Source of the DNA: Okeania hirsuta
GTDB lineage: Bacteria > Cyanobacteriota > Cyanobacteriia > Cyanobacteriales > Microcoleaceae
NCBI RefSeq assembly: GCF_003838195.1
Contig: NZ_RCBY01000049.1
Location: 1-40,908 of the forward strand
Length of the DNA stretch: 40,908 bases
Reading direction: 5' to 3'
The notes beneath the pieces were generated by a model. The model was not told the origin of the DNA. It did no database searches and saw nothing but the letters and a program-made list of their open reading frames with translations. This document shows, in pieces, positions 24,372 through 31,964 of this stretch. Every line of letters starts with the position of its first letter. The first letter of the stretch is position 1. Made by a program: the position numbers and the translations under genes.

Positions 24372-25031
24372 ATGTTAAGCAACAACTTTCTATCAATTTT
24401 CCAGGTTGTTGCTCTCGTAATATTGATGATAGCAGTTCCCGGAGGGTCATATACCGATCGACCTCAGATGAGTCAGAAACAGAATACTACACCAAAAGAG
24501 CTTATAAGGAGCGTGGAAAATGCTTCCGATGTTGATCGAATTCGTTTACCACCTTTAAAAGCTGAGTTTTTTTCACCAAAAAGAGACTTTCGCTTCATCG
24601 TGTCAACGAGGGATAACTGGAAGTCTATGCGAGCATATGGTAAATTGGTACAATTGAGAGACAAAGTTTCAGAGTTGGTTTGGGAAAAAGAGTTACCTCA
24701 AGAATACGGACCTCGCTATGTGGTTGTAGGACAGCGAGGAGAAGTACTGATGCTCGATGAGTGGATTAATGTTAAAAGTAAGTATGCCATTGTAGTTGTA
24801 AATTTGCAAAATGACTTGATTATCCAATATACTTTTGACAAAGTTCAGGAAGTATTGAATGTTCCAGCCTCAGTAATTATACAAAAGGCTGTTCAAGGAA
24901 GTTGGTGGATATCCGGATCGCCTAGTTTAGATAAATTGGGTTTAGGAGTCTACGTCCCAACTGCAGATAAAATCCTCAGAGTTGATCTTAATACAGGTGA
25001 ATTATTAGTTATAAAAAGTATACCTACGTAA
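24372..25031 (+). CDS. Exported protein of unknown function, operon with the metalloprotease
   Basis: 219 residues with an N-terminal hydrophobic export segment (FLSIFQVVALVILMIAVPGG). The rest has repeated strand patterns: RDFRFIVSTRDNWKS, YVVVGQRGEVLMLDEW and YAIVVVNLQNDLIIQYTF, resembling part of a beta-propeller such as WD/NHL-type repeats, but too short for a full one. It starts 8 bp after the protease stop, so it is probably co-transcribed and may be a substrate, inhibitor or partner of it. I do not recognise the family. Confidence 0.65.
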   Translation: MLSNNFLSIFQVVALVILMIAVPGGSYTDRPQMSQKQNTTPKELIRSVENASDVDRIRLPPLKAEFFSPKRDFRFIVSTRDNWKSMRAYGKLVQLRDKVSELVWEKELPQEYGPRYVVVGQRGEVLMLDEWINVKSKYAIVVVNLQNDLIIQYTFDKVQEVLNVPASVIIQKAVQGSWWISGSPSLDKLGLGVYVPTADKILRVDLNTGELLVIKSIPT

Positions 25032-25129
25032 CATGCACTAAAAGGTGAAAAGAAAGACCCTAAAACACTCTGAGTAGTGGACTTCAGAATATTGGTGCAA
25101 CAAAGCCATTCAAAATTCAATTCTAAATT

Positions 25130-26656
25130 CTAAATTATCGCTTTTTGCAACATAATATCCCCTACTCTCAGAGCATTAGCTGCGATAGTCAGAGCGGGAC
25201 TAACACCCAAAGCATTCGGCATAAAACCACCATCTACAACAAAAACATTTTCATGGTCATGTAAACGACAGTCTTGGTCAAGTACAGATGTATTTGGATC
25301 TTTGCCAAAGCGAGTTGTACCTACTTGGTGGGATGTATGAATATCATCTTTATGACCCATTGCGCCAAAGCATAATACCGCTCCTGCAGACCGAAATACC
25401 CGTTTTAACTTAGTCATGTAATACCGAGAACGGAAAACATCATAGGAATGAAATTTGTGGAACAGACGAATTTTCCCATCCTGACCAATTTCTATCCGAT
25501 TTTCCTCTTGGGGTAAATCTTCAACAATACCAGTTATTGCCAACATCCGCTTCAACAGAAATTTAGCGATGGGTTGAGGTATTGGTACAGGAAAATTTTC
25601 TTGTAGAGAAAGAAGTCCGGGAATAGGTACAGTTTGAGCTAACCCTAATTTATGTGGAAATTCTTTGGAACCAAGATAGAGGTCTGTAAACCCTAATTGT
25701 TTAATAAATTTATCCGCCCCACCAGTAGATTGTTTGAATAATCCCGCCGCTAAAGCACCACAATGATACATATAATTCCGTCCTAGTTGTCCGCTACGCC
25801 CTGTTAAACCAGACTTCATCAGAATAACTGGACTACCCAATGCTCCAGCAGACAGAATATAAGTTTTAGCTGTAAGTTCCTCAACTGTGCCAGTTTTGCG
25901 ACAACGAAGGCGAATAGCAGTAACTTTTTTACTGGTATTAGTAACTAAATTTTCTGCCTCTGTTAGGGTTTGAACTTTGAGATTATAATCAAGAATTGCC
26001 TGATCAATAGCACGCATCACTGTAGAAGCACGAGATTCATTGGGACAGTAGAAACCAGGACATTTAGAACAACGTAGACAAGTATCGAAGTTTATACCGA
26101 AGGCAAGATGAAATGGAGTTAGTCCCGCAGCTTTAATACCTTTTTCTAATTGTTGGTTAATTGGTTCGAGAGGTGGAACTGTGGCCGGATAACCATGACT
26201 TGGCGTACCAATATTCAGCATTTTGTGTGGTTTATCCCCGGCGACACCGAATAAAATTTCTGCCTGGTCGAAGTAAGGAGCCATATCATCATAGGCGATC
26301 GGCCAATCCCATAGATGACGGGGTAACCATTGGTCATAAAATTTACCTGGATGGAAATCGTATGGACTTGGGCGCATGAGTACCCCACCATATAGGGATG
26401 TACCACCACCTAATATTCCTGCGATGTGAAGTTGGGCGCTACGTCCATTTACTTGAATTTGGCGATCATCAAAAGCTTCTTTATCAATCAGCATTCGTTG
26501 CTCATCTTGAAAGGCTTCAACATCACTAAATCTAGGACCACGTTCCACAAGGAGAACTCGTTTACCAGCTTTTGCTAGAGTATGGGCAATTGTTCCTCCC
26601 CCTGCACCACTGCCAATAATTATTGCGTCAAAATCGTAACCCACTACTCTCTCCAA
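25130..26656 (-). CDS. GMC-family FAD oxidoreductase
   Basis: 508 residues. Glucose-methanol-choline type flavoenzyme: Rossmann motif DAIIIGSGAGGGTIAHTLAK (from residue 10), GGTSLYGGVLMRPSPYDF in the GMC signature 1 position, LSAGALGSPVILMKSGL (signature 2) and the C-terminal VDGGFMPNALGVSPALTIAA. An unusual cysteine cluster CLRCSKCPGFYC (about 195-206) could bind a metal or iron-sulfur centre, as seen in some GMC relatives. The track from TTG 26656 is plausible, but GTG 26644, with GGAG six bases upstream, fits better and removes four residues. The substrate (alcohol, sugar or sterol) cannot be told. Gene context gives no clue. Confidence 0.85.
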   Translation of the reverse strand: MERVVGYDFDAIIIGSGAGGGTIAHTLAKAGKRVLLVERGPRFSDVEAFQDEQRMLIDKEAFDDRQIQVNGRSAQLHIAGILGGGTSLYGGVLMRPSPYDFHPGKFYDQWLPRHLWDWPIAYDDMAPYFDQAEILFGVAGDKPHKMLNIGTPSHGYPATVPPLEPINQQLEKGIKAAGLTPFHLAFGINFDTCLRCSKCPGFYCPNESRASTVMRAIDQAILDYNLKVQTLTEAENLVTNTSKKVTAIRLRCRKTGTVEELTAKTYILSAGALGSPVILMKSGLTGRSGQLGRNYMYHCGALAAGLFKQSTGGADKFIKQLGFTDLYLGSKEFPHKLGLAQTVPIPGLLSLQENFPVPIPQPIAKFLLKRMLAITGIVEDLPQEENRIEIGQDGKIRLFHKFHSYDVFRSRYYMTKLKRVFRSAGAVLCFGAMGHKDDIHTSHQVGTTRFGKDPNTSVLDQDCRLHDHENVFVVDGGFMPNALGVSPALTIAANALRVGDIMLQKAII

Positions 26657-26951
26657 ATATATTTTTTGAGTTTTGTTTTTGATTAAATAAACTTAAGTAT
26701 AAGTTACCTAAAATATATGAATAATTTATCATTAATTTTTTGTTATTTGAGATACAAAACACTTTATATGTAGAACAAAAAGGGGAGTAAATATTATCAA
26801 TATAAAAAAGCTAAAAATTTCAAGTTTACCTCTAGCAAAAAAAATAGCGATTGCCTTACTTAACCTCTAAATTTTAAAAAATACCATCAAGTTTAGAATC
26901 TAACTAAGGGAATTAATCAATAATGATTATAGAGGAAAAATTATAGCTATT
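26657..26951. other. Intergenic region, nothing recognised
   Basis: AT-rich region containing the GMC-gene promoter and the upstream part of the interrupted small gene. No repeats or structured sites stand out. Confidence 0.45.
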
Positions 26952-27290
26952 ATGGCTATTATTGATTTGGGAGACAAGAAAAATTCTTACCATCGTAACA
27001 GAATAGTTGGGCAAATTTATCCTGGTCAGTTTGACTGGTTTAGTTTAACCGATGGTAATACCATTTCTCTGTAACAATGTGCTTAATAATTGTTGCTCAG
27101 ACCTAATTAAGCTGACTATTCTAATCTTGATATTAAGTGCAACTTCATGGAGAAATGGTATAAGTATGTCTCCCTCAAACAAAATGCAGCAAGGATAGTT
27201 TATTCTCAAGTTTTTTCTGGTTTTTATTTGGCTTTATCAGAATTACTGAGAGATAATTTCAATGAATTTATGACTGTATTTATAGTTTAG
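26952..27290 (+). pseudogene. Small gene interrupted by a MITE
   Basis: The first part, from ATG 26952, reads MAIIDLGDKKNSYHRNRIVG followed by QIYPGQFDWFSLTDG. It is cut by a 104-bp element at 27058-27161. The frame resumes at 27162 as KYVSLKQNAARIVYSQVFSG and continues FYLALSELLRDNFNEF to a stop at 27288. The inserted length, counted from 27057, is 105 bases, so the original frame is preserved, but the element itself contains stops. I do not recognise the family. The intact protein would be about 77 residues. Confidence 0.6.
27058..27161 (+). repeat. MITE with perfect 12-bp ends (ATACCATTTCTC)
   Basis: ATACCATTTCTC (27058-27069) and GAGAAATGGTAT (27150-27161) are exact reverse complements. 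The element is 104 bp, has no coding capacity and sits inside a small gene. No second copy is in the window. Confidence 0.85.
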
Positions 27291-27380
27291 CCACTAGATT
27301 TTTACCAAATAGATATAAAGGATAATTGGCAACTATTTTTGTCACCATTTTTGCTCACTGGATTTCTGAACAAAACTCCA

Positions 27381-27534
27381 TAATTATCTTTTCTTTTGCG
27401 GGTTTAATACCCCACCGTCAACGGGGGTGCTTAAAATTGTTTAGGGTTTGTAGACACGGAGTGCCCTGTGGAAGACTATCCATAAGCAATTTTTCCTTAT
27501 GCCTTCTGCCTTTTGCCTTCTGCCTTCTTCAACT
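27381..27534 (-). repeat. 3'-end-associated repeat, copy after the beta-hydroxylase gene
   Basis: Same family and orientation as 13746-13852 and 18355-18485: AGGCAGAAGGCAAAAGG, TTGCTTATGGATAGTC, CAATTTTAAGCACC and GACGGTGGGGTATTAAACCC in gene sense. It adjoins the stop codon of the beta-hydroxylase gene. Confidence 0.75.
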
Positions 27535-28326
27535 TTAAACTTTCTCTTTTTCACGTTCCTGTGCAAACAATTTTTCTAAACGGTCTGCCCAATGTTTCTG
27601 ATTAATATTAGCATCTTGAATATAGGGAGAAATTGCAATTAGCTTCATAAATAATTCATTAAAAACTGAAAGAGGAAAACGCATTGGTCTCATTATGTCT
27701 AAGAATAAAACTACACGGACACCATCAGTTTCATTCCAAGCTTCATGGGGAAAAGAATCATCAAACATCATACTTTTTCCTTCTTCCCAATGACGGGTTT
27801 CATTACCAACTCGAATGCGACATTTTTCTTTTGGTTCAGGTACTTTTAATGCCAATAAATAACGAATAACTCCTTTGTAGGGACCTCGATGTTCGGGAAT
27901 ATGTTTACCAGGTAATAAAATTGAAAAGAATGCTGTTTTCATCCCCGGAATTTTTTCGATTAAACGAGTTGTTTCTGGGCATCTTTGACAATTTTTTTCT
28001 GATTTAATACCATACCCATACATAAAATATGTTTTCCACAAATCATCAGGGCTAGTATAATCAGCTTGGTCTGGAGAAATGTCTTGGAAATTTGGTAAAT
28101 TATCTCTGTATTTTAGGAGTTCATCTAATTCTTTGCGAATCAATACCCAATTTGCTTCTACCTCAGTGGTCCAGTCAAATTGTTTAGAGTCAAAAAATGC
28201 TGTATCGCCAATCAAGGAATATTTAGGAATTAACTTTTCATAATATCCAAGAAGTTTAACTCCAATACCATATATTAATATTCTCCTAAATTTTGCCCTG
28301 ATTGTTTCTAAAGAGAGATTCACCAT
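27535..28326 (-). CDS. Aspartyl/asparaginyl beta-hydroxylase-like dioxygenase
   Basis: 263 residues. Fe(II)/2-oxoglutarate dioxygenase of the Asp/Asn beta-hydroxylase (LpxO-like) family. Visible elements are TAFFSILLPGKHIPEHRGPY with a first iron ligand His, then the RYLLALKVP strand, WEEGKSMMFDDSFPHEAWNE with the second His, and the 2-oxoglutarate-binding Arg in RVVLFLDIMRP. In this family the usual third (acidic) ligand is absent, which fits a His-x-His type centre. The bacterial LpxO branch hydroxylates lipid A acyl chains; other members act on proteins, and the substrate here is unknown. The C-terminal 40 residues are charged. Start ATG 28326. Confidence 0.88.
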   Translation of the reverse strand: MVNLSLETIRAKFRRILIYGIGVKLLGYYEKLIPKYSLIGDTAFFDSKQFDWTTEVEANWVLIRKELDELLKYRDNLPNFQDISPDQADYTSPDDLWKTYFMYGYGIKSEKNCQRCPETTRLIEKIPGMKTAFFSILLPGKHIPEHRGPYKGVIRYLLALKVPEPKEKCRIRVGNETRHWEEGKSMMFDDSFPHEAWNETDGVRVVLFLDIMRPMRFPLSVFNELFMKLIAISPYIQDANINQKHWADRLEKLFAQEREKEKV

Positions 28327-28582
28327 AGATTTTTTTGGCTTGATTTTAAGCTGTTTGGATAATTTTTATTTAACCAGTCCAAGTTAATATAGTACACAAA
28401 CTAATATTTTGGAAGTCGAGAATAATTAAAACATTTTAAAACAATTGTCTATGGCACTACGTCTTTTGGTATCCATTCTTAGAAACCTACGATTATCTAC
28501 ATAAATCTATGATTTTCTCTAAATAATCATAGTTCTTGTCAAGCTGTTATTTACCCCCAATTTACTGAGCGGATACAAAATC
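28327..28582. other. Intergenic region with one hairpin
   Basis: CTATGATT (28507-28514) pairs perfectly with AATCATAG (28525-28532). It lies upstream of the tnpB leader and may belong to the left boundary of that element. Nothing else is recognised. Confidence 0.45.
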
Positions 28583-28767
28583 ACCTAAATAACACGGGAG
28601 CATGAAAGCCATAGTCTTTTAAGCGATGGATCAAAGGTGAGGAGTCGGATTTTAATCCGAATATTTTATTTTACCTCAAAGCAACGTTGAAGCTCCCCGT
28701 GTTTGAACCGGGACATGAAAACAAGGGAGTTGTTTGGACTAGACAACTTTAGTTGTCCTTTGTTACT
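28583..28767 (+). ncRNA. Conserved structured leader of a tnpB element, copy 1
   Basis: About 85-90% identical by eye to 40345-40530, which lies upstream of the other copy of this tnpB. Predicted pairings kept in both are an outer stem AACACGGG (28591-28598) with CCCGTGTT (28696-28703), an inner perfect stem TCGGATT-TT-AATCCGA (28645-28660), and an imperfect CCATAG/CGATGG hairpin. It may be the transposon left end, a non-coding RNA or a 5' UTR structure. Whether it is transcribed is not known. Confidence 0.45.
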
Positions 28768-29022
28768 ATGATCAATAATAAGTTTTCGCACCGCCGGTTT
28801 CCAATTTACTCTTGTCCGCAAGTTTTAGTAAGTAAAAATCCCGAATTAATTGCTATCTTAAAATTCTTATGTGAACAGTCTCACAAGCTCACTAACATGG
28901 GAATATATTATGGCAGACAATTATATTTTAAGTCTCACAAAACTCCAGGTAAGTATGACGCAGGAAAAAGTCTACAAAAATTCCAAAAATCCAAAATAAA
29001 ATCAATTCTTATCCATAAATAA
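28768..29022 (+). pseudogene. tnpB: tnpB, truncated by a MITE
   Basis: ATG 28768 starts the same N-terminus as the gene at 40531 (MINNKFS, then KNPELIAILKFLCEQSHKLT, NMGIYYGRQLYFKS). Homology stops near 28970, where the frame runs into a TAGACATCT-family element and ends after about 84 codons. All of the RuvC nuclease region is missing, so there is no activity. TnpB proteins are RNA-guided nucleases of IS200/IS605-type elements and ancestors of Cas12. Confidence 0.85.
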
Positions 29023-29110
29023 TCAATTACTCCCCTCCTGGGAGGGGCGAGGGGTGGGTTCCCTGTTCCCTGTTCCCTGTTCCCTGTTCCCTCTTTTCTG
29101 GAGATGTCTA
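28971..29110 (+). repeat. MITE-like element supplying the ribosome site of the next gene
   Basis: The interior matches other family members (CCAAAATAAAATCAATTCTT, then TATCCATAAAT). It has four CCCTGTT heptamers and the right end TTTTCTGGAGATGTCTA, ending at 29110. The next base begins the ATG of the FAD oxidoreductase gene. GGAG (29100-29103) inside the MITE end stands 7 bases before that ATG. Confidence 0.75.
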
Positions 29111-30313
29111 ATGAAAAATCCCAATACAAAATATGATTTTCTAATTGTAGGTAGCGGCATCTTTGGTATTACTGCTGTTGTAGAATTAGCCAAAAGAAAA
29201 TATAAAGTGGCAGTTATTAACCCAGATACCATTCCCCATCATCTAGCAGCTTCTACTGATATTACTAAAGTTGTTCGTATGGAATATGGTACTGATAAAG
29301 AATATTTCCGCATGGCAGAAATATGTATTGACCGCTGGAAAGAATGGAATGATTTTTTTGCGGAAGAATTATATCACGAAGTAGGTTTTTTAATGCTGTG
29401 TAAAGATAAAATAGAAAGCGATCGCCACAGCTTTGAAAAATTTAGTTACCAAAATCTCATCGAAAGTGGTTATTCTCCAGACAGAATGAATGCTGAAAGT
29501 ATTAAAGAACGTTTTCCAGTTGTGAATACCTCGGTCTACATAGATGCTAATTTTAATCCCAAAGGAGGTTATGTAGAATCTTCACTGGTAGTAGAAAAAC
29601 TAACTGAGTATGCTTGTTCTTTAGGTGTTGAAATTTACCAAGGGCAAACCGCAGAAAGTTTGATTGTAGAAAACGGGAAGCTACAAGGAGTCAAAACTAG
29701 AGAGGGAAATACTTTTCAATGTGGTCATGCGCTAGTAGCAGCAGGTGCGAATACTCCCTATCTTTTGCCAGAACTACAACCTTACATGAAAACGACTGGC
29801 CATCCTGTTTTTTGGTTAAAACCTCAAAATCCTAAATACTTTTCGTCGCCATATTTGAGCGTTTTTGCAGCCGATATTTCTAATTCTGGTTGGTATGGTT
29901 TTCCTTTTTTGCCTAGATATGGTGTTGTCAAAATAGCTAAACATTCTAGTGGTGTACCTCTTCATCCCGAAAATAGCGATCGCCGAATAAAGGATGATGA
30001 GGTAGAGAAGATGCGGTCTTTTCTGAAAATGACTTTCCCCGAATTGGTAGATGCACCTTTGGTGTATACTCGTAGATGTTTATATACTGATACCCTTGAC
30101 GGACACTTCTGGATAGATAACCATCCAGAAATTAAAGGTCTTTCTGTGAGTAGTGGTGGCAGTGGGCATGGATTTAAAATGGCACCTTTATTAGGAGAAA
30201 TTACAGCGGATGTTATGGAAGGGAAATCAAATCAATTTTCCCAAAGGTTTAGATGGCGACATTTAACACCTGATACCGTTCAAGTTGAAGAAGCGAGAGG
30301 TTCTGAAATTTAG
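29111..30313 (+). CDS. FAD-dependent oxidoreductase, DAO / sarcosine-oxidase-like
   Basis: 400 residues. N-terminal dinucleotide-binding motif DFLIVGSGIFGITAVVELAK (from residue 8), a DAO-family middle domain, and the C-terminal flavin-site segment LSVSSGGSGHGFKMAPLLGE, as in monomeric sarcosine oxidase and N-methyl-amino-acid oxidases. A Cys in TRRCLYTDT (about 327) sits where MSOX has the cysteine covalently bound to FAD. It would oxidise a secondary amine or amino acid to an imine with H2O2 release; the substrate is unknown. ATG 29111 is chosen because upstream codons are encoded by the MITE. The gene's leader and ribosome site come from that element. Confidence 0.85.
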   Translation: MKNPNTKYDFLIVGSGIFGITAVVELAKRKYKVAVINPDTIPHHLAASTDITKVVRMEYGTDKEYFRMAEICIDRWKEWNDFFAEELYHEVGFLMLCKDKIESDRHSFEKFSYQNLIESGYSPDRMNAESIKERFPVVNTSVYIDANFNPKGGYVESSLVVEKLTEYACSLGVEIYQGQTAESLIVENGKLQGVKTREGNTFQCGHALVAAGANTPYLLPELQPYMKTTGHPVFWLKPQNPKYFSSPYLSVFAADISNSGWYGFPFLPRYGVVKIAKHSSGVPLHPENSDRRIKDDEVEKMRSFLKMTFPELVDAPLVYTRRCLYTDTLDGHFWIDNHPEIKGLSVSSGGSGHGFKMAPLLGEITADVMEGKSNQFSQRFRWRHLTPDTVQVEEARGSEI

Positions 30314-30439
30314 GCGTTGCATAGAGTGCGGGATGAATTTGTGGTTGTGGGGAGTGTGGGAGGAGCATTGACTTAATCAAAGAATAACGATACAATACGT
30401 TAAAAAGCATACTTTTAGATAGGCTGCGCTAACTCGTAC

Positions 30440-31519
30440 ATGAAATCCATTAGAACCAAACTCAAATTAAATAATAAGCAGAAAACTCTGATGGCTCAAC
30501 ACGCGGGCTACTCTCGATGGTGCTATAACTGGGGTTTAAGTTTGTGGAATGCTGCATACATTGATGGTTACAAGCCTAATACTCGTAAACTCAGAGAAGT
30601 GTTTACCAATCACACAAAACCTCTTTATCCTTGGATGAAAGACTTATCATCTAAAGTTTATCAATATGCTTTTATTAACTTGGGTGAAGCATTTAAGAGG
30701 TTTTTTCAAGGGTTAGGTAAATATCCAAGATTTAAGAAGAAAGGTAAGTCTGATTCATTTCCTACGGAATGCTACGCAAACACAATAGATAATTGTGGAA
30801 AACCAATAGAACTAAACGGATGGAGTCACAAATTACCTTTTATTGGTATAGTTAAAACTTATGAACCTATTGAGGCAACAGTTAAAAAAATAACTATTAG
30901 CAGGCAAGCAGGAGATTGGTATATTAGCTTTAGCTTTGAATTTCATCCTCACACCATACCCAAAAAAACTGATGTTATCGGTGTAGATTTAGGTGTAAAA
31001 ACCTTAGCTACTTTAAGCGATGGCAAGGTGTTTCCTAGTATCAAACCTTATGGAAAAGCTGAGAAAAAACTGACTAAGCTGCAACGTCAAGTTAGTAGAA
31101 AAGTCAAGTATTCAAATAATTGGTACAAAGCTGTAATCAAGTTAGCCAAGCAGCATAGACGAGTAGCTAATATCCGCAAAGATGCACTTCATAAACTGAC
31201 AACTTACTTAACTAAGAACCACGGCTGTGTTGTCATTGAAGATTTGAATGTGTCTGGTATGTTAGCCAACCATAAACTAGCTAAATCAATTAGCAGATAG
31301 TGATTTTATGAGTTTAGAAGACAGCTTGAATACAAGTGTCAATGGTACGACTGTGAATTAGTAGTAGTAGACAGATTTTTTCCATCATCTAAAACTTGCT
31401 CTAGTTGTGGTCATGTACAGGATATGCCTTTGAATATCAGAACTTATGACTGCCCAGAATGCGGTCTATCAATAGACCGAGACTTAAATGCCTCAATTAA
31501 TTTTAGAAGAATGCGCTGA
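30440..31519 (+). pseudogene. tnpB: IS200/IS605-type tnpB, broken by tandem stops
   Basis: 360 codons in one frame if the adjacent TAG and TGA at 31298-31303 are ignored. RuvC catalytic acids are D183 (IGVDLGVKTLATL), E267 (VVIEDLNVSGML) and D348 (SIDRDLNASIN). A zinc ribbon CSSCG with YDCPECG follows the stops. The normal text near the stops would be about SDSDFYEF, and a one-base gain plus a one-base loss within about 12 bases would produce the stops. Without the last 70 codons the nuclease should be inactive. Residues 108-114 (PTECYAN) are a 21-nt small repeat inserted exactly between codons. No tnpA is beside it. Confidence 0.9.
30761..30781 (-). repeat. 21-nt small dispersed repeat inside tnpB
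   Basis: The complement, GTTTGCGTAGCATTCCGTAG+G, differs at one base from 5038-5058 and 11611-11631. Its first base is the first base of codon 108, and removing it restores DSF-TIDNCGKP, which looks like the normal TnpB text. Confidence 0.85.
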
Positions 31520-31789
31520 CAAATACAAAGGTTTCTGTCGCCGTTACACACCCAGGAAAAAAACAACCAAGAAAAATGATTGGGGCAAGAGAATATTGAG
31601 CAAAGTTCCCAAAAGCAAGGTATCTCCCGGACAAATACCCTTACCATTTTTGATAGAAAAGATTGTCTTGATAGAAATTCCAGAAATTGCACAGACAGCG
31701 ATACATTTTATTAAAGCGAACCGTTTTCCCAATTATTCTGTGGAGTGGTAGGGGCGGTTTTTTTCAGTTATCAGTTATCAGTGGGGTTT
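31520..31789. other. Possible right end of the tnpB element and remnant coding text
   Basis: One frame (up to 31749) reads KNDWGKRILSKVPKSKVSPG and LIEKIVLIEIPEIAQTAIHF, which looks protein-like but has no start of its own and no family I recognise. It may be a decayed host gene hit by the transposon. It ends in GTTATCA heptamers. Confidence 0.35.
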
Positions 31790-31960
31790 GTAGGGGCGGG
31801 TTTCACCAAAAATATTGTTATAACTGATTGATTTCTCTAAACCCGCCCTGCTTTCAACCAGATTTTGGGTGTATGTTGATATTGATTGAACGCGGAATGG
31901 GGGCGGGTTTATTTAATTTAATGTTAATGCCGATGAATTTGGTGTGGAACCCGCCCCTAC
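31790..31960. repeat. Foldback element GTAGGGGCGGGTT
   Basis: GTAGGGGCGGGTTTCACC at the left and GGTGTGGAACCCGCCCCTAC at the right form inverted ends. Internal TAAACCCGCCC and GGGCGGGTTTA add a second stem pair. The right end is 4 bases from the arsJ stop codon and could act as its terminator. Confidence 0.7.
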
Positions 31961-31964
31961 GTTC

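Noticed and set aside
27326-27538. Possible 70-residue + strand protein
   Set aside because: It lies antisense within the repeat following the beta-hydroxylase gene; its tail is translated AAGGCAG-type heptamers.
30440-31300. Intact 286-residue TnpB
   Set aside because: Coding homology continues in frame past the two stops to 31519 with the zinc ribbon and last RuvC Asp, so the 286-residue form is a truncation.
31522-31751. Protein-like frame after the broken tnpB
   Set aside because: The text looks partly coding, but it has no own start beyond the tnpB tail and no family; kept only as a possible remnant.
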